Assembly: GCF_022965805.1 (NCBI RefSeq)
Contig: NC_133115.1
Coordinates: forward strand, 33,533,321 to 33,597,320
Length of the DNA stretch: 64,000 nt
From: Primulina eburnea
Lineage: Eukaryota > Streptophyta > Magnoliopsida > Lamiales > Gesneriaceae
Reading direction: 5' to 3'
This document shows positions 37,318 to 49,226 of this stretch, one piece after another. The translations under genes and the position numbers were made by a program. The notes beneath the pieces are model-generated. The model saw nothing but the letters and a program-made list of their open reading frames with translations, was not told where the DNA came from and did no database searches. The first letter of the stretch is position 1. Each line of letters begins with the position of its first letter.

Positions 37318-38804
37318 TGTCACGCCCCGAGACCGGGGTTAGTCGACACCGGCGTTGTTCAACAATCACATAATCGCCAAACAACAAGCCTCGTAGTTCA
37401 GTATAAACCAAAACCAGTCTATTTCATAATTAACTCAAAATAATCTTGTCTTACAGTGATAAATTCCAAAACGAAATAAAATGTGCGGAAGCGATATACA
37501 ACTTGAATCGAAACTTAGGAAGAACATAAGTGAGAAATCTTCATATCTCGAAACTTCATCTCCAACTCCAAAACACGTCTTATTCATCCTTGTCTACTTG
37601 ATCTTCATTCTCATCTGGGGAGAAATGTAAGGGGTGAGTGTTTGGGAAACACTCAGCAAGTGGGGGCCGATCGATTACCACAAATACATATAAATATTAT
37701 TTAAAACCCATATTGCAACTGATTTTTTTCAAAACGTAGTATCTCATATCAGATCAGAATCGGAATTGAAATGCGAAACAGAGATTATCAGACAATTCAG
37801 AACAGAACGAATCAGAACAAATGAAAATACTGTTATTCATCTCGTTATCCATGGTCAAATTGTCCCCAATATGTTAGTCCTCTAAAGAGTGAGGCCGAAA
37901 CACAGTTTTATACCCACTGATGGGGGCCGGAACACAGTTTTATACCCACTGATGGGGGCCGGAACACAGTTTTATACCCACTGATGAGGGCCGAAACACA
38001 GTTTTATACCCACTGATGGGGGCCATATATAATTTACAATCGTCGTTCCATATCCCACTCGAATCATAACAGTGCACCACAAAATCAGATGTATCAAACA
38101 ACATTTATCGGAATTTTTTGAATGAACTCAGCAGAATCAAAGAACACCGGAAATAGAAGAACATATCGTACATCGATCGAGATTTTATAAAATATATAAT
38201 AGCATTTTTCGAAAATGATTTGGCACACATAGACGCATGTCATGAAATACTTATACAAAGTTTAAGGTACAAAGAAATACATAGCAAAAGCCCACTTACA
38301 GTATTCTGACTGCTCAAGGAAACGTGAATGGTGAGATTGCGGCAGAGCTTCGCTACTTGAGGATGAAAGCTTCGAAAATATGCTAGAGAGGATTTCGAGA
38401 TTTGGGAGTGCAAGTTCTAAATGAAGAGTCCTCCTATTTATAGGCACGGAAAATCAGCTTACAAGGTAAGCTCTGAAGTCGCTCCACGAATGACGCTGAT
38501 GGCTAATCAAATGGGTGATTGCACTAATCTCTCTCGGATGAACGTAGACTGCTTTCTTGTACAGGTTCGTGACGTATCTGGACTGTATTGCAAATTTGCT
38601 AGCTTCCTTATTGAGAAAACTTCCTTATATACAATATAATATTTCCAATTAGGTGGATATCCAGTATTAATTTACTGTGTATCTTGCACTGGATTTCGAT
38701 TTCCATGTATTATTTATATTTTCAAATTTATTATAACTCGAAAATAAATTCTTATACATGTCTATATTTAATTAATTATGTGCCCAAAAATTTGGGTTCT
38801 CACA
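37318..38804 (-). repeat. Element A right LTR (5' LTR in element orientation)
   Basis: 1487 bp, almost identical to the left LTR. Visible differences are a few substitutions (e.g. TCACGCC versus TCACGTC at the end) and one fewer 32-bp minisatellite unit (four, 37894-38024). TATA box at 38435-38442 on the minus strand. Being the 5' LTR, it would drive any element transcript. Confidence 0.93.
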
Positions 38805-38809
38805 GAACA

Positions 38810-40854
38810 ACGAGAAATTAAACTAATTTTAGTTTTCAAACTAAGCGGAAGACACTCAAATTAATCACTCGTAAAAATCGATTAAGTATTTTGAATAACA
38901 TTTAAAAGATATATAAGTTGAATGTGATAAAAAGTTTTTGGTTAAACATATTATCAAACATTTAATATGCAATATTCTGGGTATTTGAAGAACACATTAA
39001 ATGTTTCAACAAAGCATCTTAAAAATAGTAGCAATAATTAAATACAATAAATAAATAGACACGAATTTGTTTATGGATGCTCAGATATTAACAACTCATA
39101 TGTCATTCATTCTTCCGACTCCGAAGTATTTACTAAAAGATTTTGATTTATACAACTCTTTGTACAAACCAATTTCAACTTAGGACTTATACATTGCATA
39201 ATTGAAACCTTAGTACACTGGTGAGATAATGTTTGACGTCTGTTATGCATAAACTACAAAGACAATATTTAATATTTTTATGTGAATAATCACTCAACTA
39301 AACTTTGAAAATCAACCCTCGTGAATGTGTGTGAGTGATATTGTGTGAGGATTTTTACAATGCATGTATATATAAATGTATATTCTCACACTTGAGTTTG
39401 CTCTCATTCTTGTTAATTTCTTCATGTATGTTGCCCATTTTTTGAATGCTCTTCCAAATCTTGCCTTTAATCTTCAATATGTTGTATATATAGTCTCCAA
39501 TAGTGATATATACGTTAGAAAAAAAGAATATGACCCTTTGGAAAGGTTGTGTACGGCTTCTCACATTGTAAAGGCCAAATTCGTGTTTCTGACCATTTTC
39601 TGAAACTGAGCTGTTAGAAGATCGAGCTGATCAAACTGTGCTGATCTGATGGTCTGATCTGGTCTGTTATGAGCTGGAGTCGTTGACTTAATATGAGTTG
39701 TTCCAAGTGAGCTGTTTCCAAGCAATTACAAGTCGAGTTGTTGGCTTTCCTTTGTTATACTTCATGATTCGTCAGTTTTTTTACAAATTGATAACATAAA
39801 AGTTTTAGTGTTTTTTTTTCTCTTAACTTTCAATGGAATTAAGAATCATTCGTATGAGAAAAACATGCTTGACATATCAGGTTGTTAGCAATTTAAAACT
39901 TGTTCTTCATTCTGTACAGAACCAACAATTTCATCGTGATTTATCAGTTTTTTCTGATATCATTCAAACTTTGACCTGTGAAGATGTTTGTAGATTGCTT
40001 TCTTGGATTTGTAATGCATATTCAATAGTTCCATTTGAATAATGAAGCTGAAAGATACTACCAAAATATCAAATCTGCTTTATTTAAGTTGACATTTGTT
40101 TTCATTTCCATCAGCTCAATCTTTCGACTAATATTTCACCTAGATAAACTTCGAACCAACTATGCTATTGGGAAATACGACTTGTTTAAAATTGAGTTTT
40201 CTATTAATTCGTTTTAGCAGCTTGTCATTTGTATCATCGAACTGTGAGAATTTATTGTAAGACTGCAACTTGTCATATTTTCAGTTTGGTTGCTTTCGAG
40301 ATTCAGTTTCTAACTTTAGAAAACAACTTCACACTTGAGTAAATATATTATAAACATGATAATATGTTTTGTTATCATATAAAATCCAGATTGGTTGAGT
40401 TTCTCAACCCAACAGGTTGTGATAATAAAAAAAATCACAAACATTTATAATAATTTAATTAAAAGTTTTATAATTAAGCATCACAATTTATATATTTAAA
40501 GTTGTATTTATCGAATTTAATTAGTCAACTGTACCAAAATCATGAACTCGAAGTTTCAGATCTCCCCAATTATTACATGAAATAGTTTAAATACATAAAA
40601 CTTAATCGAATTCTTTAAGACAATGTCACACATTTATAATCGTTAAATAATTTGACTTGATCCATAATTAAAATGAAATGAACCACTATTTATCTAATGG
40701 AAAAATCATACTTTTTGGGCGGAATAAATGTTCTTTTATGTATTTTATATTCAAATGCGATATGGTTATTCACTCACATCAAATTACTGATGGATTTGTA
40801 TTGTTATCTTTAATTAGTCAAATCTTATACGTATTCATGTAAGATAATATATAG
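38810..40854. other. Intergenic, no gene recognised
   Basis: AT-rich DNA. 39833-40042 (+) is an open stretch of 69 codons with no family resemblance. 39600-39760 has loosely repeated GATCTG/GAGCTG words. Nothing assignable. Confidence 0.4.
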
Positions 40855-40875
40855 AGTATGTTTTTTGTGAGAGTA

Positions 40876-40955
<80 letters not shown>

Positions 40956-41095
40956 GTATTATAAGATGAATCAATACGATTTATATTCAAAATGAAAAAT
41001 AAAATTTTTAACATAAAATGTAATATTCTTTTATGAATCGGGTCCGATTTGAATTCCATCTCATAAAATTGGTCGTAAAATAGTTTATGTAATAT
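40855..41095. repeat. Second short dispersed repeat (copy with TA expansion)
   Basis: GTGAGAGTATCTCATATA, then (TA)~30 at 40880-40939, then GATGAATCAATACGATTTAT, AAAATGAAAAATAAAATTTT and a CATCTCATAAAATTGGTCGT end. A related sequence without the TA expansion is split by element B (41745-41792 and 47971-48065). The two ends are loosely inverted. Confidence 0.5.
40880..40939. repeat. (TA)30 microsatellite
   Basis: Uninterrupted TA, followed by TATGTGTGTGTG. Confidence 0.95.
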
Positions 41096-41550
41096 ACACA
41101 CTTACTGCATAATCTTGCTCAGTTAGATATGAATGATAAGAATAGTAAGTGTGAAGATGACATCGTGATCTGAAATTTGAAATAAAATATCGGATTCGAA
41201 ATTCAATTATAACAAATTATTTTTGAAAAAATGAATTGGAGTTATGATTTGAAATATTCCTGAATTAGATTGCCAAACATCAAATAATTAACACATAAAT
41301 GAAAAAAAAAAAAACTATTTTACCTATATTAAAACAGGTAATATTAAACTATTATTTAATCAGTTTTAATTTATAAAACTAAGATATGACTTGGTGATAG
41401 AGATTTTTTGCTTCTTTATTCATTGTGGGTTCGTACAATATGAAAAGGTGGGAAATGTTAAGCGTCATTATCAAAACCTAACCTCACATTGTGGTTTTGA
41501 CCGAGATGGGAATGGAGTCACATCCACTCTTATTTGAAAGCAATTTCATA

Positions 41551-41724
41551 TTATTGTGAGACGGTTTTACGGACAATATTTGTGAGATGAGTTTCTTATT
41601 TGGGTCATCCATGAAAAAGTATTATTTTTTATGTTAAGAATATTGTTTTTTATTATGAATACCGATAGTGTTGATCCGTCTCACATATTAAGATTCGTGA
41701 GACGGTCTCACATGAAACCCACTC
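41551..41724 (+). mobile_element. Palindromic short element (GAGACGG family), copy 5
   Basis: TTATTGTGAGACGGTTTTAC on the left, central ATGAAAAAGTATTATTTTTT, then GATCCGTCTCACATATTAAG and GTGAGACGGTCTCACATGAA on the right. It ends 64 bp before the target site of Gypsy element B. Confidence 0.82.
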
Positions 41725-41792
41725 ATTATTCAATTACCATCTGTTAGATTTTTTCTGAGATAATCTCATATATTTATAATCATAATACGGGT

Positions 41793-43247
41793 TGTCATGC
41801 CCCGAGACCGGGGTTAGTCGACACCGGCGTTGTTCAACAATCACATAATCGCCAAACAACAAGCCTCGTAGTTCAGTATAAACCAAAACCAGTCTATTTC
41901 ATAATTAACTCAAAATAATCTTGTCTTACAGTGATAAATTCCAAAACGAAATAAAATGTGCGGAAGCGATATACAACTTGAATCGAAACTTAGGAAGAAC
42001 ATAAGTAAGAAATCTTCATATCTCGAAACTTCATCTCCAACTCCAAAACACGTCTTATTCATCCTTGTCTACTTGATCCTCATTCTCATCTGGGGAGAAA
42101 TGTAAGGGGTGAGTGTTTGGGAAACACTCAGCAAGTGGGGGCCGATCGATTACCACAAATACATATAAATATAATTTAAAACCCATATTGCAACTGATTT
42201 TCAAAACGTAGTATCTCATATCAGATCAGAATCGGAATTGAAATGCGAAACAGAGATTATCAGACAATTCAGAACAGAGCGAATCAGAACAAACGAAAAC
42301 ACTGTTATTCATCTCGTTATCCATGGTCAAATTGTCCCCAATATGTTAGTCCTCTAAGGGGTGAGGCCAAAACACAGTTTTATACCCACTGATGGGGGCT
42401 GAAACACAGTTTTATACCCACTGATGGGGGCCGAAACACAGTTTTATACCCACTGATGAGGGCCATATAAATTTACAATCGTCGTTCCATATCCCACTCG
42501 AATCATAACAGTGCACCACAGAAACAGATGTATCGAACAACACTTATCGGAATTTCTAAATGAACTCAGCAGAATCAAAGAACATCGGAAACAGAAGGAA
42601 CATATCGTACATCGATCGATATTTTATGAAATATATAGTAGCATTTTTCGAAAATGATTTGACACACAAACAAGCATGTCATGAAATACTTATACAAAGT
42701 TTAAATTACAAAGAAATACATAGCAAAAGCCCACTTAGAGTATTCTGACAGCTCAAGGAAACGTGAATGGTGAGATTGCGGCAGAGCTTCGCTACTTGAG
42801 GATGAAAGCTTCGAAAATACGGTGATGCTAGAGTGGATTTCGAGATTTGGGAGTGCAAGTTCTGAATGAGGAGTCCTCCTATTTATAGGCACGGAAAATC
42901 AGCTTACAAGGTAAGCTCTGAAGTCGCTCCACGAATGACGCTGATGGCTAATCAAATGGGTGATTGCACTAATCTCTCCCGGATGAACGTAGACTGCTTT
43001 CTTGTATAGGTTCGTGACGTATCTGACTGTATTGCAAATTTGTTAGCTTCCTTATTGAGAAAACTTCCTTATATGCGATATAATCTTTCCAATTAGGTGG
43101 ATATCCAGCATTAATTTACTGTGTATCTTGCACTGGATTTCGGTTTCCATGTATTATTTATATTTTCAAGTTTATTATAACTCGAAAATAAATTCTTATA
43201 CATGTCTATATTTAATTAATTACGTGCCAAAAATTTGGGTTCTCACA
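41793..43247 (-). repeat. Element B left LTR (3' LTR in element orientation)
   Basis: 1455 bp, ends TGTCATGCCCC and GGGTTCTCACA. Three 32-bp minisatellite copies at 42366-42464. TATA box at 42880-42887 on the minus strand. Confidence 0.93.
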
Positions 43248-45540
43248 TCCCTCCCTCCTTATTAGAAGTTTCGTCCTCGAAACTTGAGTCGGTTTGACTT
43301 TTAAAAAGGTAAGGATATTGCTTGCGCATTTTCTCTTCAAACTCCCAAGTAGTTTTCTCGTTCTTTGTGTTTTGACTATTGCACCTTGACGTAGGGAATG
43401 ATACGTCGTCTTAGTACTTGGTTCTTGGTGTCCACAATATGAATAGAGACATCTTCATATTTCAGCTCTTCCCCCATGTTACCTTTGAACATTAGCGGTT
43501 CAATTTCCATAACATGAATTGGGTTCGATGTGTATTTCCTTAGTTTGGACTTGTGAAATACATTGTGGATTTTAGATATATATGATGACAATGCTATTCT
43601 ATAAGGCAATGTGCCAATCTCTCCAGAATTTGAATAGTCCTGCGTACCGAGGTTTCACTTTTTCAGCTTTACTGAATCTAATGATTCCCTTATATAAGCT
43701 TTTTCACCCAATGTGAATTACATTGGTCTCCTTTTAAGATCAGACTAACTCTTTTGCTTGGTCTTGTGCAACCTTGTGTCTGTCTTTGATGATGACCACT
43801 TTTCCATTGTCTCTTGGATTAGTTCTAGCCTAGTTATGACTATCTCCTCTAATTCTTCCATGCACAGTGATGAACGACACTTTACTTGTTGGCATACTTG
43901 TCACTTAGATATAAACTCGGTGACATCTCTTTTCATTATGCTTCACTAGAAACTTACTTTCAAATCCATGTACATCTTTGTACTACCTGGGTGGGTCGGG
44001 AATATTGACTTATGTGCCTCTTACATCACTTCTTATCGAAGATTGTTGATATCTGGCACACATAATCGTCCTCTCATCCCTAGGATTCCATCTGGGTCCA
44101 CTTGAAAATCTGACGACTTTATTTTCTTGGCTTGTTCTTTGAACTTCTCTAGTGTCGTGTCTCGACTCTGATTTAACTTGACTTCTTCCCGAAGGCATAG
44201 TTGCGCGGAGAGTGATGTTATGTTATCTTACCCATGCTTGAATCAAAGGATCGGCTACTTTATTTGCTTTGCTAGCGTGGTAGCTTATTGTCAAGTCACA
44301 GTCCTTGAGTAACTCTATCCACCGTCTTTGTCTCATTTTTAATTCTTTTTGAATGAACAAATATTTGAGACTTGGTGGCCAGTGAGTGAATATTTCACAC
44401 TTGACATCGTAGAGATAGTGTCTCCAAATTTTCAAAGTGTCGAGATCGTGAGTATGGTAGTTTTGCTCCTGCGGCTTTAGTTGACTAGCATGTCTTCCAT
44501 GAGTACGCCTCTGAGATCTTCCTTTGATGCTTCGCTGTAGATGGTAAAATCCTTGTCCTCAGTAGATAACACCAACATTGGTGTAGATGCTAGCTTCTCC
44601 TTTAATGCTTGAAAGCTCTTTCACATCTCTCTCTTCAGTTGAATTCATAGTTCTTTTGTGCGAGTCTCGTCAGTGATACGACTACTGAAAAGAAGCCCTC
44701 GACGAATTTCCGCTAATAGCCTGGTAATCTAAAGAAGCTTCTAATTTTGGTTCCATTCTTATGTTTCGGCTAATCTAGATTTGCCTCTAATTTCTTAGTT
44801 CCATTGATATTCCCGATTTCAATATTACATGACCTTATTCTGAATGCTGACATTGGGGTGTCTTCTGCTCTGACCTTTAGCTGATGATAGCATGTCCTCA
44901 GGTCAAGCTTGGAGAAGATTGTCACTCATTTACGTTGATCGACAAGATCGTATATTATTGGGAGAAGATACTTATTCTTGATTGTGATCTTATAGAGTTC
45001 TCTATAATCTATACACAATCTCATACTTCCATCTTTCTTCCTTACAAATAGGACTGTAGCTCCCTAATGAGATGCACTTGACATAATATGCTTTTTGTCT
45101 AACAACTTTTAGACTTGTTCTTTTAGCTCCTTGAGTTCATCTGAAGCAGTTCGGTACAGTGAATTGGAGATTGGTGCATCACCGGTACCAAATTTATCTC
45201 GAACTCTACTTCACCGTCCAAGACCATTCCAAGAAGCCTTTCTGGAAAAACGCTCGAAAATTTTCGTATTACTAGAATATCTTCCAACTTCAGCTTATCT
45301 ACTCTTGCACTTTGTTTACCATTGCTAGGTAAATTTTTTTCGTCCGATATTATGGCTTTCCAAGTCTGGGAAACAGAAAAAATGTATTTCTGTTCCTTGG
45401 CGTTGCCATGGTACCTTATTTCTTCTTGGTTCGGGGTTCAGAGTTTGACATTCTTACTCTGGCAATCTACTATTGCATGGCTCTTAGATAATCAGTTCAT
45501 CCCTAATATGGCATCGAAATCTACTGAAGTGAGTTGAATC
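43248..45540 (-). pseudogene. Deleted, frame-broken Gypsy pol of element B
   Basis: Same remnant series as in element A: integrase tail and chromodomain (43376-43609), integrase core deletion junction near 43882, zinc-finger end, RNase H end (44223-44435, with [14 protein letters not shown]), RT without its palm (~44760-45130) and the protease tail (to ~45540). It differs from A by indels, for example a ~20-bp loss near 44440 and a ~27-bp stretch near 44535 that A lacks. A polypurine tract (AAGGAGGGAGGGA on the minus strand) adjoins the 3' LTR. Confidence 0.88.
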
Positions 45541-46593
45541 AAGTCGGCACTGAATATAATCGATTTACTACTGATTTTTTTTCTATCTTGAAATTATCTC
45601 AATTACTATCTCAAAATTAAAACACATATAGAATATTGCAACTTAACTCAATGTCGATCTATAGCTTATTGACTTAAATCCCGAAAATTATAACCTAATC
45701 GTTACCTCAAATAATTATTCTTTTACCAAATCTTACTTTCATCAAGACCATGAACCTATCACGCTCTAACACAAAGGATTTTATTGAATGTCCTTCTCTT
45801 TGAATAATTCTTAGCACCATAAAAAGTCAAAACTTATTGTACTATACTTCCTTTGATACCCACCATATCTCATAACTTATTTTATTTACATAAAGTCACA
45901 ACCTACTAGTTATCCCAAAATAATATAAATTTCTTAGCTTGGAGATATTGTCTCACAAGATATTCCAAGGTCCTACATATTTAAAGTTTGCGCTTAACAT
46001 TCTTAATAACCCAAATTTAATGCCAACATAGTTAACTGTTACCACAAAATCAACTTCTCTATTGGAATACCCAAAACTTGTGATATAGTTCTTATATCAA
46101 CTTTTCTCATATTAGTTTCCATAAATAACTTATCATCCCCGAGTCAAATCTTTTATCTTAAATCAGAAACTTCAATCAACTTATCTCTTATAGGTATATT
46201 CCCAAAAATAAATACAAATACTAATTATCTTCATAATACAATTCCATAAAATTTCGACAAGTAGTTCAAGAAACACGTTGAACTTCGAGAAAGTTTCCAA
46301 AAATAGAAAGTTTGGACATTGACCCATGGATAGAAATAATACGTCGAGAGGATTCTAGAACAGTTGACGGAATTAAATTCTGAGTTTTCTACGAAAAGTT
46401 ATGAGTTCTACGAAACTTCCCTAAAATAGCAAAAACGCGATTTTCGGAGGTCTAAATGAAGGAATTTGGTGTTTTCGGACCACGCCTCACGACAAAGTTA
46501 TAATATTACTCGTTGGTCGTTCCAAAGGAGACTGCATCAGCCTTTTGCCATATTCTGACAATTTTTTCTTCCCAATTGGATTATGAACCTGGC

Positions 46594-46606
46594 GGCTCTG
46601 ATACCA
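46594..46606 (-). promoter_or_regulatory. Primer-binding site of element B (initiator tRNA-Met)
   Basis: TGGTATCAGAGCC on the minus strand, 6 bp from the 5' LTR, identical in sequence and spacing to element A. Confidence 0.88.
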
Positions 46607-46612
46607 CTTAAA

Positions 46613-47965
46613 TGTCACGCCCCGAGACCGGAGTTAGTCGACACCGGCGTTGTTCAACAATCACATAATCGCCAAACAACAAGCCTCGTAGTTCAGTATA
46701 AACCAAAACCAGTCTATTTCATAATTAACTCAAAATAATCTTGTCTTACAGTGATAAATTCCAAAACGAAATAAAATGTGCGGAAGCGATATACAACTTG
46801 AATCGAAACTTAGGAAGAACATAAGTAAGAAATCTTCATATCTCGAAACTTCATCTCCAACTCCAAAACACGTCTTATTCATCCTTGTCTACTTGATCCT
46901 CATTCTCATCTGGGGAGAAATGTAAGGGGTGAGTGTTTGGGAAACACTCAGCAAGTGGGGGCCGATCGATTACCACAAATACATATAAATATAATTTAAA
47001 ACCCATATTGCAACTGATTTTCAAAACGTAGTATCTCATATCAGATCAGAATCGGAATTGAAATGCGAAACAGAGATTATCAGACAATTCAGAACAGAGC
47101 GAATCAGAACAAACGAAAACACTGTTATTCATCTCGTTATCCATGGTCAAATTGTCCCCAATATGTTAGTCCTCTAAGGGCCATATAAATTTACAATCGT
47201 CGTTCCATATCCCACTCGAATCATAACAGTGCACCACAGAAACAGATGTATCGAACAACACTTATCGGAATTTCTAAATGAACTCAGCAGAATCAAAGAA
47301 CATCGGAAACAGAAGGAACATATCGTACATCGATCGATATTTTATGAAATATATAGTAGCATTTTTCGAAAATGATTTGACACACAAACAAGCATGTCAT
47401 GAAATACTTATACAAAGTTTAAATTACAAAGAAATACATAGCAAAAGCCCACTTACAGTATTCTGACAGCTCAAGGAAACGTGAATGGTGAGATTGCGGC
47501 AGAGCTTCGCTACATGAGGATGAAAGCTTCGAAAATACGGTGATGCTAGAGTGGATTTCGAGATTTGGGAGTGCAAGTTCTGAATGAGGAGTCCTCCTAT
47601 TTATAGGCACGGAAAATCAGCTTACAAGGTAAGCTCTGAAGTCGCTCCACGAATGACGCTGATGGCTAATCAAATGGGTGATTGCACTAATCTCTCCCGG
47701 ATGAACGTAGACTGCTTTCTTGTATAGGTTCGTGACGTATCTGACTGTATTGCAAATTTGTTAGCTTCCTTATTGAGAAAACTTCCTTATATGCGATATA
47801 ATCTTTCCAATTAGGTGGATATCCAGCATTAATTTACTGTGTATCTTGCACTGGATTTCGGTTTCCATGTATTATTTATATTTTCAAGTTTATTATAACT
47901 CGAAAATAAATTTTTATACATGTCTATATTTAATTAATTACGTGCCAAAAATTTGGGTTCTCACA
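46613..47965 (-). repeat. Element B right LTR (5' LTR in element orientation), minisatellite lost
   Basis: 1353 bp. It matches the left LTR except for a few substitutions and the complete absence of the 32-bp minisatellite (CCTCTAAGG joins directly to GCCATATAAAT near 47178). TATA box at 47598-47605 on the minus strand. Confidence 0.93.
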
Positions 47966-48079
47966 CGGGTGAATCCGATTTATATCTAGAATGAAAAATA
48001 ATATTTTTCATAGCTCAGATCAGATAGGATGAATCGTAAAACGATCTCACAGTAGTTTTTGTGATACAATTGGCAAAAA

Positions 48080-48252
48080 TTGTGTGAGACAGTCTCACGG
48101 GTCGTATGTGTGAGACGGGTATCTTATTTGGGTCATCCATGAAAAAGTATTACTTTTTATGTCAAGAGTATTATTTTTATTGTGGATATCGGTGGGGTTG
48201 ACCCGTCTCATAGATTAAGATCCGTAAGACGGTCTTACATGAGACTCGCTCG
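48080..48252 (+). mobile_element. Palindromic short element (GAGACGG family), copy 6
   Basis: TTGTGTGAGACAGTCTCACG on the left; TTGACCCGTCTCATAGATTA and CGTAAGACGGTCTTACATGA on the right. It lies 110 bp beyond the right target duplication of element B, in the same orientation as copy 5 on its other side. Confidence 0.85.
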
Positions 48253-49217
48253 ATACAATTATACTTATGAGCCCACAAACCTAAATACATTCCTTTACGC
48301 ATTAAAATGATCTAGATCGGATTAATTCACAAGATTTGCCAAAACTTAATTATTATTGTTATTAATTATTTGGGTCAAGAAATTAAGGGTAATTTGCCTG
48401 TTAACAAGTCTATAAATTTGCACAAGTTGGAAAATATTATTTGAACCTGTCTCACACTTGTTCATAAAGAAAAAATAATTAACTTTTGCCAGTTTCCAAG
48501 TATGAATGACAAATTTTCAACATAGTATAGACTAAATAAAATTGCAACTAAACGAGGAATCATGCATACATTTGAATATATGTCTGACTTCGAACATCCA
48601 CACACATGTGTGACACATTCAACACTAAATAATCCCATATTTCACATTTATCATCATCTTGTTTGCGTTTTCATATCAAACGCGAAAGTCTACTATTGAT
48701 GGCGGAGGGAAAGTCACAACTCATATAACTCCAACTCGTTTTTCCGAATTAACAAAAACACGAGTTTAAACACATTAACATCTTTCGAATATAGGACGAG
48801 ATCTCAAATTCGAAATTCAGTTATAATAATCTTAAATCTCAGGGGTGGGGTGAACTCACCCAGTAAATATGTGGGAGACTCGGGTTCCGATCCCACTCCT
48901 AACCTAAAAAAAAAAAAAAAAAAGAGAGAGAGAGAATTATCCACATATTACCGATCCATTATTAAATCGGTTGTTGCCCATAATAGAATATTTGCTGCTT
49001 TATCAAATCCAAATATAAAAAAATATATTGTGGATAATTCTGGTAGCTTTTATATTTGACTTGAGTTTATACACAAATCGTGTGTGGAGCATTTTCTTTA
49101 TGAACATGTGAAGGAAGTTGGTGATTTGCATAATTGACTACAAATTAATACATTTTTGCTAACAATTTTTGTCAAACAAACCCGTTTATAAAATATTGGA
49201 ATAAAGTATTTAGATTA
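48253..49217. other. Intergenic, no gene recognised
   Basis: AT-rich DNA between the short element and the foldback element, with an A19-(GA)n stretch near 48906-48933. No gene seen. Confidence 0.4.
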
Positions 49218-49226
49218 TAAAATGTA

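Larger units (their letters stand above)
32414..38809 (-). mobile_element. Defective Gypsy LTR retrotransposon, element A (with target duplication)
   Basis: The element proper spans 32419-38804, flanked by the 5-bp duplication GAACA (32414-32418 and 38805-38809). LTRs are TG..CA ended. Read on the minus strand the order is 5' LTR, primer-binding site, protease tail, reverse transcriptase, RNase H, integrase ends, chromodomain, polypurine tract, 3' LTR. The internal region is only ~3.4 kb and lacks gag, the reverse transcriptase palm and the integrase core. The pol end ((K)QYPYLF with an upstream chromodomain-like stretch) suggests a Tekay/Del-like chromovirus. The near-identical LTRs mean the insertion is young. 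Non-autonomous. Confidence 0.92.
41788..47970 (-). mobile_element. Defective Gypsy LTR retrotransposon, element B (with target duplication)
   Basis: The element proper spans 41793-47965 with a perfect 5-bp duplication CGGGT (41788-41792 and 47966-47970). It has the same family, orientation and architecture as element A. Its internal region (43248-46612, 3365 bp) matches element A closely, including the same missing gag, reverse transcriptase palm and integrase core and the same TGA in the integrase zinc finger. It also has its own small indels. Near-identical LTRs apart from the minisatellite. Non-autonomous but recent. Confidence 0.92.
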
